A stretch of DNA of 64,000 nucleotides from Mycobacterium sp. MS1601 (GTDB taxonomy: Bacteria > Actinomycetota > Actinomycetes > Mycobacteriales > Mycobacteriaceae), in assembly GCF_001984215.1 (NCBI RefSeq), contig NZ_CP019420.1:2108001-2172000 (forward strand). The letters run 5' to 3'. The translations under genes were made by a program, and so were the position numbers. The first letter of the stretch is position 1; the number at the start of each line of letters is the position of its first letter. The notes under the pieces were generated by a model that was not told the origin of the DNA, did not search any database, and saw only the letters and a program-made list of their open reading frames with translations. Positions 30,778-41,310 of this stretch are shown here, piece by piece.

Positions 30778-31527
30778 GTGCCAGTCCCAGCCTGCCTACG
30801 TGTCGGGGCCGCGACGATCACCGGCGCGCTCGTTGCCGCCTCCGTCCTGATCGCGCCCCTGGCTGCTGCCGCGCCCGCGGGCCTCGCCGGCAAGATCGTG
30901 TTCCTCGATCCCGGCCACAACGGCGCCAACGACGCATCCATCAGCAGGCAGGTACCGACCGGCCGCGGCGGCACCAAGGACTGCCAGGCCAGTGGCACCT
31001 CCACCGACGAGGGCTACCCCGAGCATTCGTTCACCTGGGAGACCACGCTGCGGATCCGGCAGGCGCTCAGCGCGCTGGGCGTCCGCACGGCGATGTCCCG
31101 CGGCGACGACACCGGGCTCGGCCCGTGCGTCGACGAACGCGCTGCCATGGCCAACGCACTGCAGCCGGATGCCATCGTGTCGATCCACGCCGACGGCGGT
31201 CCAGCCAACGGCCGCGGTTTCCACGTGCTCTACTCGTCGCCGCCGCTCAACGCCGCGCAGGCCGGGCCGTCGGTGCGCTTCGCCCAGCTGATGGCCAACC
31301 AACTGCAGGGCTCGGGCATCCCAGCATCGAACTACATCGGTCAGAACGGCCTGAACCCCCGCTCCGACATCGCCGGGCTGAACCTGGCTCAGTATCCGTC
31401 GATCCTGGTGGAGCTGGGCAACATGAAGAACCCGGCCGACAAGGCGTTGATAACCACCCCGGAAGGGCGGCAGAAGTACGCCGACGCCGTGGTGCGCGGG
31501 ATCGCGGCGTTCCTGCAGACAGGCTAG
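30778..31527 (+). CDS. ami1: N-acetylmuramoyl-L-alanine amidase (Rv3717/Ami1-like)
   Basis: This 249-residue zinc amidase of the Amidase_3 family has a signal peptide (to about residue 32, LAAAAPAG) and zinc ligands in FLDPGHNG, a Glu in EHSFTWET, and VSIHADGG. The catalytic Glu is in [10 protein letters not shown]. It cleaves the bond between muramic acid and the peptide stem, and in mycobacteria it takes part in cell separation. The GTG start is leaderless. It converges on Rv3718c with overlapping CTAG stop codons. Confidence 0.93.
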   Translation: MPVPACLRVGAATITGALVAASVLIAPLAAAAPAGLAGKIVFLDPGHNGANDASISRQVPTGRGGTKDCQASGTSTDEGYPEHSFTWETTLRIRQALSALGVRTAMSRGDDTGLGPCVDERAAMANALQPDAIVSIHADGGPANGRGFHVLYSSPPLNAAQAGPSVRFAQLMANQLQGSGIPASNYIGQNGLNPRSDIAGLNLAQYPSILVELGNMKNPADKALITTPEGRQKYADAVVRGIAAFLQTG

Positions 31528-31964
31528 CTCTTCTCGACTTCCTTCTTCAGGTTCTCCAGCACCTCGGCCTGGATCTTCTTCAGGCCCAGCGGCGCGAAGG
31601 TCTTCTCGAAGAAGCCCTTGATGCCGCCGGCCCCGGTCCAGGTGGTCTTGGTGGTGACCGTCGACCCGGTTCCCGCTGGAGCAACCGTCCAGTTGGTGAT
31701 CAGTGACGAGTTCGCATCTTTCTCGATCACCGTGCGTCCTGCCACGTCCACAGTCGACTTGACCACCCGCGACCGGGACTCGGTGGCCTGCAGTTTCCAA
31801 GTGACGACGGTGCCTGCCCCCTGCCCACCCTCGAGTACCTGGTACTCGCTGTAGTGCGAGGACAGAATCTTGGGCCGAACTCCTCGGTAGTCGGCCACAG
31901 CGGCCAGAACCGCCTCCGGCGTGGCGTTGATCAGGACCGTGCTGGCCGCGCTGACCTGTCCCAT
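31524..31964 (-). CDS. SRPBCC (polyketide cyclase/lipid transport-like) protein
   Basis: This 146-residue START/SRPBCC-fold protein (VLINATPEAVLAAVADYRGV, then VVTWKLQATESRSR and GIKGFFEKTFAPLGLKKIQ) is a hydrophobic ligand binder. Its ligand is unknown. It is orthologous in position to Rv3718c. AGAGGAG precedes the ATG. It diverges from the fatty-acid methylation pair, so a lipid ligand is plausible but not shown. Confidence 0.85.
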   Translation of the reverse strand: MGQVSAASTVLINATPEAVLAAVADYRGVRPKILSSHYSEYQVLEGGQGAGTVVTWKLQATESRSRVVKSTVDVAGRTVIEKDANSSLITNWTVAPAGTGSTVTTKTTWTGAGGIKGFFEKTFAPLGLKKIQAEVLENLKKEVEKS

Positions 31965-32040
31965 CAGGTAAAACTCCTCTGTCGCGAAATCGTGACGCTC
32001 GATGCACCGCTGAGCGGTCGCATCGGCCGTAGACGCGGAC

Positions 32041-32046
32041 TAGCGT
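32041..32046 (+). promoter_or_regulatory. -10 box (TAGCGT), leaderless FAD oxidoreductase gene
   Basis: TAGCGT ends six bases before GTG 32053. Confidence 0.5.
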
Positions 32047-32052
32047 ATATGC

Positions 32053-33432
32053 GTGTCCGTTCCTGTAGCTGATGCGCGTTCTGCTCACGCTGCCGGTGTT
32101 GAGCGGTTGCTCGCTAGCTATCGCGCCATCCCGCCCGCCGCCACCGTCCGTTTGGCAAAGCCGACCTCGAACCTGTTCCGCGCGCGGGCCAAGCGGGATG
32201 CCCCCGGTCTGGACACATCCGGGCTGACCGACGTCATCTCGGTGGACCCGGCCGCCCGCACCGCCGAGGTCGCAGGCATGTGCACCTACGAAGACCTGGT
32301 GGCAGCGACGCTGCCCTACGGCCTGACACCGCTGGTGGTGCCGCAGCTCAAGACGATCACCCTCGGTGGCGCTGTCACCGGGCTGGGCATCGAATCCACC
32401 TCTTTCCGCAACGGGCTGCCGCACGAATCAGTGCTGGAGATGGACATCCTCACCGGCACCGGCGAGATTGTCACCGCATCAGCCGAGCTGCACCCGGACC
32501 TGTTTCGGGCGTTCCCCAATTCCTATGGCACGCTTGGCTACTCGGTACGGCTGAAGATCGAGCTGGAGCAGGTCAAACCGTTTGTCGCGCTCACCCATCT
32601 CCGATTCCACAGTGTCGCTGAGTTGATCTCGGCAATGGAACGCATCATCGAGACCGGCGGTCACAACGGCCAGCGGGTGGATTACCTCGACGGTGTGGTT
32701 TTCAGCGCCGACGAGTCCTACCTCGTCCTCGGGATCGGCACTGCCACACCAGGTCCTGTCAGCGATTACACAGGAATGGATGTCTACTATCAGTCCATTC
32801 GGCACCCCGCCGGCGAAAAGCACGACCGCCTGACCATCCATGACTATCTGTGGCGCTGGGACACCGACTGGTTCTGGTGCTCACGAGCTTTCGGCGCCCA
32901 GAACCCACGGATCCGTCGATTCTGGCCGCGCCGCTACCGCCGTAGCAGCTTCTACTGGAAGTTGATCGGCTACGACCAGCGCTTCGACATCGCAGACCGC
33001 ATCGAGAAGCGCAACGGCCGCCCGCCGCGGGAACGGGTGGTGCAGGACATCGAGGTGCCGATCGAACGCACCGCCGAGTTTGTGAACTGGTTCCTCGATG
33101 AAGTTCCCATCGAGCCGATCTGGTTGTGTCCCTTACAGTTACGCGGAAACCAGAGCTGGCCCCTCTACCCGATCCGGCCTGGGCACACCTACGTCAACGT
33201 GGGTTTCTGGTCGTCGGTGCCGGTGGGTCCCGAGCCGGGGTACACGAACAGGCTGATCGAGAAGAAAGTCAGCGAACTCGACGGGCATAAATCGCTGTAC
33301 TCCGATGCTTATTACACCAAGGATGAGTTCGACGTCCTGTACGGCGGCGAGGCCTACAAGACTGTGAAGAAGACCTACGATCCTGATACACGGTTGCTCG
33401 ATCTGTATGCGAAGGCGGTGCAACGACGATGA
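32053..33432 (+). CDS. FAD-binding oxidoreductase paired with a CFA synthase (Rv3719-like, TmsA/BfaA-type)
   Basis: This 459-residue protein of the FAD-linked oxidase (VAO/PCMH) superfamily is related to sterol reductase DHCR24-like enzymes. The FAD segment is TLGGAVTGLGIESTSFRNGL, with PNSYGTLGYSVRLKIE after it and a C-terminal LPL/CPLQ-type substrate domain (PIEPIWLCPLQLRGNQ). Its stop overlaps the start of a cyclopropane fatty acid synthase-like methyltransferase. In actinobacteria such pairs (TmsA/TmsB, BfaA/BfaB) make 10-methyl branched fatty acids such as tuberculostearate: the methyltransferase adds methylene and the FAD enzyme reduces it. That role is inferred here from gene pairing. 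Confidence 0.75.
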   Translation: MSVPVADARSAHAAGVERLLASYRAIPPAATVRLAKPTSNLFRARAKRDAPGLDTSGLTDVISVDPAARTAEVAGMCTYEDLVAATLPYGLTPLVVPQLKTITLGGAVTGLGIESTSFRNGLPHESVLEMDILTGTGEIVTASAELHPDLFRAFPNSYGTLGYSVRLKIELEQVKPFVALTHLRFHSVAELISAMERIIETGGHNGQRVDYLDGVVFSADESYLVLGIGTATPGPVSDYTGMDVYYQSIRHPAGEKHDRLTIHDYLWRWDTDWFWCSRAFGAQNPRIRRFWPRRYRRSSFYWKLIGYDQRFDIADRIEKRNGRPPRERVVQDIEVPIERTAEFVNWFLDEVPIEPIWLCPLQLRGNQSWPLYPIRPGHTYVNVGFWSSVPVGPEPGYTNRLIEKKVSELDGHKSLYSDAYYTKDEFDVLYGGEAYKTVKKTYDPDTRLLDLYAKAVQRR

Positions 33433-34742
33433 CGCTCTTTAAAGACCCCGCTCCGGCCAAGGCCGGAAAGCTGACCTTGGCCGAGATCCTCGAGATCCTC
33501 ACCGCCAGCGGCGAACTGCCGTTGAAGTTCACTGCCTATGACGGCAGCACCGCCGGACCCGCGGACGCGGACCTCGGCCTGGACCTGCTGACCCCTCGAG
33601 GGACCACCTATCTGGCCACCGCACCCGGCGATCTGGGCCTGGCCCGCGCCTACATCTCCGGCGACCTCGACGCCCGCGGCGTGCATCCCGGTGACCCGTA
33701 CGAACTGCTCAAAGCAATGGCCGACAAGCTGGAGTTCAAGCTGCCACCAGCTCGCACCCTGGCCGGCATCGTCCGTTCCATCGGTATCGAGCACCTCAAG
33801 CCCATCGCCCCGCCGCCGCAGGAGGCACTGCCGCGCTGGCGACGGGTTGCGGAAGGTCTGCGGCACAGCAAGTCCCGTGACGCCGAGGCCATCCACCATC
33901 ACTATGACGTGTCCAACACCTTCTACGAATGGGTGCTTGGACCGTCGATGACCTACACGTGTGCCTGTTACCCCCACGCCGACGCTTCTCTGGAAGAAGC
34001 CCAGGAGAACAAGTACCGACTGGTCTTCGAGAAGCTGAGACTCAAACCCGGGGACCGACTGCTGGACGTAGGTTGCGGCTGGGGCGGGATGGTGCGCTAT
34101 GCCGCACGTCACGGCGTCAAGGTAATCGGAGCGACGCTGTCGGCTGAGCAGGCAGCGTGGGCACAGAAAGCCATCGTGGACCAAGGCCTGTCGGATCTTG
34201 CCGAAGTCCGCCACACCGACTACCGCGACGTCATGGAATCCGGGTTCGACGCGGTGTCGTCGATCGGACTCACCGAGCACATCGGCGTCCACAATTACGC
34301 GGGCTACTTCCGGTTCCTGCAGTCGAAACTGCGCACCGGCGGACTACTGCTCAATCACTGCATCACCCGGCCGGACAACAGGTCGACAGCGGCGGCCGGA
34401 GGCTTCATCGACCGCTACGTCTTCCCCGACGGCGAACTGACCGGTTCGGGGCGCATCATCACCGAGGCCCAGGACGTCGGGCTCGAAGTGGTGCACGAGG
34501 AGAACCTGCGCCACCACTACGCGATGACACTGCGCGACTGGTGCCGCAATCTCGTCGAACACTGGGACGAGGCCGTCGCCGAGGTGGGCTTGGCCACCGC
34601 GAAGGTCTGGGGTCTGTACATGGCCGGCTCCCGGCTGGGATTCGAGACCAATGTGGTGCAACTGCACCAGGTGCTGGCGGTCAAGCTGGACGACAAGGGG
34701 TCCGACGGCGGACTTCCGCTGCGCCCATGGTGGACTGCCTAG
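33429..34742 (+). CDS. CFA-synthase-type SAM methyltransferase (Rv3720-like, TmsB/BfaB-type)
   Basis: This 437-residue protein belongs to the cyclopropane/mycolic acid cyclopropane synthase family. The SAM-binding motif is LLDVGCGWGG (about 205-215). FYEWVLGPSMTYTCACY and GLTEHIGVHNYAGYF are family motifs around the active site (E and H). Like long-type UfaA1 and unlike the 290-residue mycolic acid enzymes, it has an extra N-terminal domain of about 140 residues. ATGA overlap with the upstream FAD oxidoreductase suggests that the two act on the same lipid, adding methylene to an unsaturated acyl chain. Confidence 0.85.
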   Translation: MTLFKDPAPAKAGKLTLAEILEILTASGELPLKFTAYDGSTAGPADADLGLDLLTPRGTTYLATAPGDLGLARAYISGDLDARGVHPGDPYELLKAMADKLEFKLPPARTLAGIVRSIGIEHLKPIAPPPQEALPRWRRVAEGLRHSKSRDAEAIHHHYDVSNTFYEWVLGPSMTYTCACYPHADASLEEAQENKYRLVFEKLRLKPGDRLLDVGCGWGGMVRYAARHGVKVIGATLSAEQAAWAQKAIVDQGLSDLAEVRHTDYRDVMESGFDAVSSIGLTEHIGVHNYAGYFRFLQSKLRTGGLLLNHCITRPDNRSTAAAGGFIDRYVFPDGELTGSGRIITEAQDVGLEVVHEENLRHHYAMTLRDWCRNLVEHWDEAVAEVGLATAKVWGLYMAGSRLGFETNVVQLHQVLAVKLDDKGSDGGLPLRPWWTA

Positions 34743-34764
34743 GTCCTCTGTAGCCCGGCCCGGA

Positions 34765-36702
34765 CTACCCGTCGATTTTGCGGGCGCCCAGTTCGTTCTG
34801 CAGCAGTTCCAACGCCACTTCCTCGGGATCACGCCGCGGCCCTGCCGAGGTGTCAGCCGCCTCGGCCATCATCGCGTCTTCCTCGGCGCGCACCTCGGCC
34901 TGCCGCTCCACCTGCACCTCGGGAGCTTGCGCAGGGGCTGACGTGGCAGCAGGACGAGCCCCTGCCGGACCGCCGGGTTCACACCGCACCCGCCAGTTGA
35001 CACCGAGCGCGTCTTTGAGTGCCTCCCGGATGACGTCGGTATTACGTTGCTCACACAGTCTTTTCGCCAACGGTGCGGACTCGTGCGACAACACCAGGGT
35101 GTCACCGTCGATGCCAAGCACGGTGGCCCCGGTGAGCATCACCTCGGTGGTACGGCTGCGCTGGCGGACCTTCTCACGCACGGTGGTCCACATGCTGCGG
35201 ACCGCCGCCGCATCGGGTTCACCGGTGGCCGACGCCGCGGCAGCGGGTTTGGGGGCGGGAGCCGGCGGCGGTGCCGGGGCAGGCTCAGGCTCGGGTTCCG
35301 GCTCGGGCTCCGGCGGCAGCGGGGGCTCGTCCACCCGCGGCTGCGGGACCACAGGGGCCGGCTCCGGGCGCGCCGGAGGGGACGGCACAGGAGCAGGCTC
35401 GACCGGCGGGGGCGGGGGTGCCGGCGGAGCCGTGGCAGGAGTGGGCTCGGGGGCCGCAGGCGGCTCGGTCTGCGCACTCTTGCGCACGAACTGCTTGCCA
35501 CTGGGGGCCGGGGGGTGCCCCACGGCCGCTTCGCCGGCAGGGATCGACATATCCAGACGCGTCTCGATGCGCTCGACGCGCTGCAGCAGGGCGGCCTCGG
35601 TGTCGCTGGCCGACGGCAGCAGCAGCCGTGCGCACACCACCTCGAGCAGCAGCCGGGGCGCGGTGGCGCCACGCATCTCACCCAGGCCGGCGTGCACCAC
35701 CTCGGCGTAGCGCGTCAGCGTCGCCATGCCGATCCGGCTGGCCTGTGAGCGCATCTTCTCCAGCTCGTCTTCGGGGGCGTCCACCACTCCACGTGCCGCA
35801 GCATCTGGAACTGCCTGCAGCACAATGAGATCGCGGAACCGTTCCAGTAGATCGGTGCCGAAACGCCGAGGGTCGTGGCCGGCATCGATCACCGCTTCCA
35901 CAGCTCCGAACAGCGCCGCGGAATCGTCGGCGGCCAGCGCTTCCACGGCATCGTCGATCAAGGCGACATCGGTGGCCCCCAGCAGCGACAGCGCGCGCTG
36001 GTACACCACCCGGTTGCCCTCGGCGCCGGCCAGCAACTGGTCGAGCACCGACAACGTGTCGCGGGGTGAGCCGCCCCCTGCGCGAATCACCAGCGGGTAC
36101 ACCGCGTCGTCCACGGCCACGCTCTCGCTGGCACAGATGCCCTCGATGAGGGTGCGCATGGTGCGCGGTGCCAGCAACCGGAACGGGTAATGGTGCGTGC
36201 GCGATCGGATGGTGGGCAGCACCTTCTCGGGTTCGGTGGTGGCGAACACGAAGATCAGGTGGTCCGGCGGCTCCTCGACGATCTTGAGCAGCGCGTTGAA
36301 GCCCGCAGTGGTGACCATGTGCGCTTCGTCGATGATGAAGATGCGGTAGCGGGACTGAGCGGGAGCGTAGAACGCCCGGTCACGCAGCTCGCGGGTGTCA
36401 TCGACACCGCCGTGGCTGGCTGCGTCCAACTCGACCACGTCCACATTGCCCGGGCCGTTGGGCGCCAGCGCGACACAGGAGTCACACACGCCGCACGGCG
36501 TGGGGGTTGGCCCGTCGACACAGTTCAGCGACCGCGCCAGGATGCGCGCCGAGGACGTCTTTCCGCACCCGCGTGGCCCGGAAAACAGGTACGCGTGATT
36601 GATGCGACCGGCTTCCAGCGCAACGGACAACGGTGCGGTGACGTGTTCCTGGCCCACCACTTCGGCGAAAGTCGCCGGTCGATACTTGCGATAGAGAGCC
36701 AC
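34765..36702 (-). CDS. dnaX: DNA polymerase III subunit gamma/tau
   Basis: This 645-residue clamp-loader ATPase has Walker A GPRGCGKTSS (about 43-52), a four-Cys zinc module (NCVDG...PCGVCDSC), Walker B IFIIDEAHM, and sensor motif ATTEPEKVLPTIRSR. A Pro-rich linker (about 390-500, runs of PEPEPEPEP) leads to the C-terminal tau domain that contacts the polymerase. GTG 36702 has a TAGCCT box six bases upstream, so the mRNA is probably leaderless. No slippery sequence typical of gamma production was identified. Confidence 0.96.
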   Translation of the reverse strand: MALYRKYRPATFAEVVGQEHVTAPLSVALEAGRINHAYLFSGPRGCGKTSSARILARSLNCVDGPTPTPCGVCDSCVALAPNGPGNVDVVELDAASHGGVDDTRELRDRAFYAPAQSRYRIFIIDEAHMVTTAGFNALLKIVEEPPDHLIFVFATTEPEKVLPTIRSRTHHYPFRLLAPRTMRTLIEGICASESVAVDDAVYPLVIRAGGGSPRDTLSVLDQLLAGAEGNRVVYQRALSLLGATDVALIDDAVEALAADDSAALFGAVEAVIDAGHDPRRFGTDLLERFRDLIVLQAVPDAAARGVVDAPEDELEKMRSQASRIGMATLTRYAEVVHAGLGEMRGATAPRLLLEVVCARLLLPSASDTEAALLQRVERIETRLDMSIPAGEAAVGHPPAPSGKQFVRKSAQTEPPAAPEPTPATAPPAPPPPPVEPAPVPSPPARPEPAPVVPQPRVDEPPLPPEPEPEPEPEPAPAPPPAPAPKPAAAASATGEPDAAAVRSMWTTVREKVRQRSRTTEVMLTGATVLGIDGDTLVLSHESAPLAKRLCEQRNTDVIREALKDALGVNWRVRCEPGGPAGARPAATSAPAQAPEVQVERQAEVRAEEDAMMAEAADTSAGPRRDPEEVALELLQNELGARKIDG

Positions 36703-36708
36703 GGGAGC

Positions 36709-36714
36709 AGGCTA
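36709..36714 (-). promoter_or_regulatory. -10 box (TAGCCT), leaderless dnaX
   Basis: TAGCCT on the minus strand ends six bases before GTG 36702. Confidence 0.5.
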
Positions 36715-36755
36715 CCTACAGTCCCCGACGAGTTCCGTTGTAGCCCGGCGCTGCA

Positions 36756-38166
<1,411 letters not shown>

Positions 38167-38240
38167 GCCACGAGTGTAATACCCGGGGTCACCCATCAAC
38201 GATTCTGGCCTTCGGGGGTGACTCGGCTACCATGACCGAC

Positions 38241-38326
38241 GGAGGATTCGCCTAGTGGCCTATGGCGCTCGCCTGGAACGCGGGTTGGGTTAACAGCCCT
38301 CAGGGGTTCAAATCCCCTATCCTCCG
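38241..38326 (+). tRNA. tRNA-Ser (anticodon GGA)
   Basis: The acceptor stem GGAGGAT pairs with ATCCTCC, discriminator G. The anticodon loop is CTGGAAC (anticodon GGA, reading UCC/UCU). A long variable arm typical of tRNA-Ser is present, and the T-loop GGTTCAAATCC is conserved. The 3' CCA is not encoded. It is followed by a perfect hairpin. Confidence 0.97.
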
Positions 38327-38331
38327 CACTC

Positions 38332-38368
38332 GGTTCCGGGGTGTCACCTACCGTGACACCCCGGAACC
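38332..38368 (+). terminator. Perfect 16-bp hairpin after tRNA-Ser
   Basis: GGTTCCGGGGTGTCAC, loop CTACC, GTGACACCCCGGAACC. It lies six bases after the tRNA and 16 bases before lucA. No T-run follows. It probably ends the tRNA transcript or marks its 3' processing, and may limit read-through into lucA. Confidence 0.6.
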
Positions 38369-38384
38369 CAACCCAAGGAGGGGT

Positions 38385-39104
38385 ATGCGCCGCGGGATTG
38401 CCTTGTCATGGCACGGAGTGTCTTTCCTGGTCGCAGCGGTCCTTTACTTCATCTTCGTCCTACCGCGCTGGTGGGAGTTGATGGGCGATGTCTCCCACAC
38501 GGTCGGCACCGTTGCGCGCATCGTCACCGGCGTGCTCGTCGGCCTCAGCGCTCTGCCGGTGGTGCTCAATCTGCTCAAGGCCCGCAGGCCCGAGTTCGGC
38601 ACACCCCAGCTGGCGCTCACCCTGCGGCTGTGGTCGGTCATCGGCCACGTGCTCGCCGGTGTGCTGATCGTCGGCACGGCCGTCACCGAGATCTGGCTGA
38701 GCCTCGACGACGCCGGCCAGTGGCTGTTCGGGATCTACGGTGCCGCCGCAGCCATCGCGGTGCTGTCTGCCGGGGCCTTCCACCTGGCCTTCGTCGCCGA
38801 GATGCCTCCGCCTCCGCCGAAACCGCTGAAGTCGAAGAAGGTCAAGAAGGCCAAGGCGGTCGAGGAACCCGAGGCCAAGGTGCAGACCGTCGAGGACTCA
38901 ACGGACTCCGAGAACTCCGCAGAGACCGACGGCGAAGTGACCGACGAAGCCAGCACCGACGAACCGGCGTCCGACGAGCCCGACCAGCCCGTCGAGGTCA
39001 CCCCCGCCGAGGATGAGCCCGCCGGCGGCCGGCTGCGTAATCGTCGCCCGTCCGGCAAGAGCCGCACCCGGTCCCGCGGCGGCGTCGCCGTGTCCGACGA
39101 CTAG
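38385..39104 (+). CDS. lucA: LucA-like membrane protein (Rv3723)
   Basis: This 239-residue protein has four predicted transmembrane helices in the first 135 residues (FLVAAVLYFIFVLP, IVTGVLVGLSALPVVL, VLAGVLIVGTAVTEIW, YGAAAAIAVLSAGAFH) and a long acidic, then basic cytoplasmic tail (KKVKKAKAVEEPEAK, SGKSRTRSRGG). In M. tuberculosis LucA (Rv3723) stabilises Mce1/Mce4 lipid importers. Its place next to tRNA-Ser and aspC is the same. AAGGAGG before the ATG is a strong ribosome binding site. Confidence 0.85.
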   Translation: MRRGIALSWHGVSFLVAAVLYFIFVLPRWWELMGDVSHTVGTVARIVTGVLVGLSALPVVLNLLKARRPEFGTPQLALTLRLWSVIGHVLAGVLIVGTAVTEIWLSLDDAGQWLFGIYGAAAAIAVLSAGAFHLAFVAEMPPPPPKPLKSKKVKKAKAVEEPEAKVQTVEDSTDSENSAETDGEVTDEASTDEPASDEPDQPVEVTPAEDEPAGGRLRNRRPSGKSRTRSRGGVAVSDD

Positions 39105-39237
39105 TTTTCCCACGGTCACGGCGAAGACCGATTTCCGGCCCCGCAAGGCGGTGCCGCAGTAGCTGGCCGCGTTTGCGTCGGGGCTGCCAGGCAATATGGG
39201 TGGTAACAATTCGACCCTCTGCCCCGAGAGGCAAGTG

Positions 39238-40251
39238 ATGGCCGCATATCGATCCCTGCTCCTGACGCTGGGTGCCCTGGTGGCGCTTGTCGTCCCGCTG
39301 CACGCAGCCCCTGTCGCGTCGGCAGAACCGCTGCCGGTGGACAACAGCCTGGTCCAGATCACCACCCGGGTCGATTTCCAGGGCATCGTCGGCAACGGCA
39401 CCGGGATCGTGCTGACCCCGGAAGGGGTGGTGCTGACCAACCACCACGTCATCCAGGGCGCGGACTCCATCCGCGGGCTGGCCCTGAGCAACGGCCAGAC
39501 CTACGACGCCGACGTGCTCGGTTATGACCGCAACGACGACGTGGCGGTGATCCAGCTCCGTGGCGCGTCCGGACTGATCCCGGCGCCGCTGGGTGATTCT
39601 GCGACACTCCGGGTGGGTGAGCCGGTGACCACGTCCGGCAACGCCAACGGCACCGGCAACCCGCTGACCCGCGAACAGGGCGCCGTCACCAAACTGGGCG
39701 CCACCATCAGCGCCGAAGACGAGCTCACCGGCAGCTCACACAGCCTGGACAATCTCATCGAGTCCTCGACCAACCTCCGATCCGGCGATTCCGGCGGCGC
39801 ACTCGTCAACAGCGCCGGCCAGGTGGTCGGCCTCAATGCCGCGGCCACCTACAACTTCCGGCTCAACGGCGAATCAACACCCGGCGGGCAGGGCTATGCC
39901 ATCCCCATCAACGACGCCATGGGCATCGTCAACCAGATCCGCTCCGGCCAGGGATCCGCCGAAGTGCACATCGGGCCATCGGCAATCCTGGGTGTCGGCG
40001 TGAACGCGGTCGAGGAGGGCGACGGCCTGGCCATCCAGTCCGTGCTGCGCGGTGGCCCCGCCGAGATGGCGGGGGTGCGCCCCGGCGACACGCTGCTCCG
40101 CATCGACGGCACCCCCATCACGTCCGCCAATGCGCTGACCGGTGTGCTGGACCAGCGCTATCCGGGCAACACCATCGAACTCTCGTGGCGCGACCGCATG
40201 GGTGTGGAGCGCGTGGGTCGCGCGGTGCTGACCAGCGGCGCCACCAGCTGA
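39238..40251 (+). CDS. Secreted HtrA/PepA-like serine protease with PDZ domain
   Basis: This 337-residue protein has a signal peptide (to about residue 28, HAAPVASA before EPLPV) and a trypsin-like domain with the triad His (LTNHHVIQG), Asp (RNDDVAVI) and Ser (NLRSGDSGGAL). A C-terminal PDZ domain follows (GVGVNAVEEGDGLAIQSVL, AGVRPGDTLLRIDG). It resembles the exported PepA/PepD group of mycobacterial HtrA-like proteases and lacks a transmembrane anchor. ATG 39238 was chosen because the signal peptide starts there. It converges on polD. Confidence 0.88.
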   Translation: MAAYRSLLLTLGALVALVVPLHAAPVASAEPLPVDNSLVQITTRVDFQGIVGNGTGIVLTPEGVVLTNHHVIQGADSIRGLALSNGQTYDADVLGYDRNDDVAVIQLRGASGLIPAPLGDSATLRVGEPVTTSGNANGTGNPLTREQGAVTKLGATISAEDELTGSSHSLDNLIESSTNLRSGDSGGALVNSAGQVVGLNAAATYNFRLNGESTPGGQGYAIPINDAMGIVNQIRSGQGSAEVHIGPSAILGVGVNAVEEGDGLAIQSVLRGGPAEMAGVRPGDTLLRIDGTPITSANALTGVLDQRYPGNTIELSWRDRMGVERVGRAVLTSGATS

Positions 40252-40254
40252 CAC

Positions 40255-41310
40255 TCAGTCGGATTCGACGCGGTTGCCGTCCGCGTCCCAGTGCGCCGCA
40301 ACCTTCTTGCTCGGCTGCACCCGCGGCGGTTCGCCCGGCATCTTCGGATAGCTCGGCGGATACGGCATGTCGCCGAGCCCACGTTCTTCATCGGCGGCCA
40401 CCATGTCCAGCAGCGGCTGCAACGACTGCGCAACGTCTTCCATCGACGCCCACGGATCATCACGACCGGCAACCAGGTCCGGCACCGTTTCCATGGTGTA
40501 GTCATCGGGGTCGGCGCCGGCCAGTTCTGCCCAGGGCAGCGGGGTCGACACCGTGGCGATGGGCGTCCGTCGCACCGAATAGGGCGAAGCCATGGTGCGG
40601 TCGCGGGCGTTCTGGTTGAAATCGATGAAGATCCGCTGACCGCGCTCTTCCTTCCACCAGGACGTGGTCACCAGTTCCGGAGCACGACGCTCCACCTCGC
40701 GGGCCAGCGCGATCCCGGCTCGCCGCACCGCGATGAAATCCCAGTCGGTGGCGATGCGCAGGTACACGTGCACACCGCGACCACCGGAGGTCTTGGCGTA
40801 GCCGACCAGTCCGAGTTCGTCGAGCAGTGGCTTGAGCACGTCCACCGCCACCCGCGCGGCTTCTTCAAAGCCGGTGCCGGGCTGCGGGTCCAGATCCACG
40901 CGCAGCTCGTCGGGATGTTCGACGTCCGGGCAGCGCACCTGCCAGGGATGAAAGGTGACAGTCCCCATCTGCGCGGCCCAGACGATGGCTGACGGATGAG
41001 TGACCTTCAGCGCGTCCGCGGTTCGCCCCGACGGGAACGTCACCTGACATGTCTGCAGATAGTCGGGATGCTTCTGCGGCACCCGCTTCTGGTAGATCTC
41101 CTCACCCTCGATGCCGTCCGGGAAGCGCTGCAGGTGTGTCGGCCGATCACGCAACGCGTTCATCATGGGTCCGGCCACCGAGACCGCGCGGTAATACTCG
41201 ACCAGGTTGGCTTTGAGTCCGTTCGATCCCAGCGCCGGGAAATAGGGTTTGTCCGGGCTGGTCAAACGCACCTTCGTACCGAGCACGTCGAGTTCTTTCG
41301 CCGCTGTCAT
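40255..41310 (-). CDS. polD1: LigD-type polymerase/primase domain protein (PolD1, Rv3730c-like)
   Basis: This 351-residue stand-alone archaeo-eukaryotic primase-like polymerase has the metal-binding pair in ELRVDLDPQPG, SGGRGVHVYLRI and a third Asp in RIFIDFNQNARDRT, as in LigD-POL. It has no ligase or nuclease domain. The ATG overlaps the stop of ligC1 (TGATG), so the polymerase and ligase are coupled. In M. smegmatis the PolD1/LigC1 pair has been linked to gap filling in base excision repair and to backup end joining. Confidence 0.9.
   Translation of the reverse strand: MTAAKELDVLGTKVRLTSPDKPYFPALGSNGLKANLVEYYRAVSVAGPMMNALRDRPTHLQRFPDGIEGEEIYQKRVPQKHPDYLQTCQVTFPSGRTADALKVTHPSAIVWAAQMGTVTFHPWQVRCPDVEHPDELRVDLDPQPGTGFEEAARVAVDVLKPLLDELGLVGYAKTSGGRGVHVYLRIATDWDFIAVRRAGIALAREVERRAPELVTTSWWKEERGQRIFIDFNQNARDRTMASPYSVRRTPIATVSTPLPWAELAGADPDDYTMETVPDLVAGRDDPWASMEDVAQSLQPLLDMVAADEERGLGDMPYPPSYPKMPGEPPRVQPSKKVAAHWDADGNRVESD

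Noticed and set aside
30796..32424. A 542-codon minus-strand frame covering ami1 and the FAD oxidoreductase start
   Set aside because: It overlaps three genes with clear family motifs in other frames and has no family of its own.
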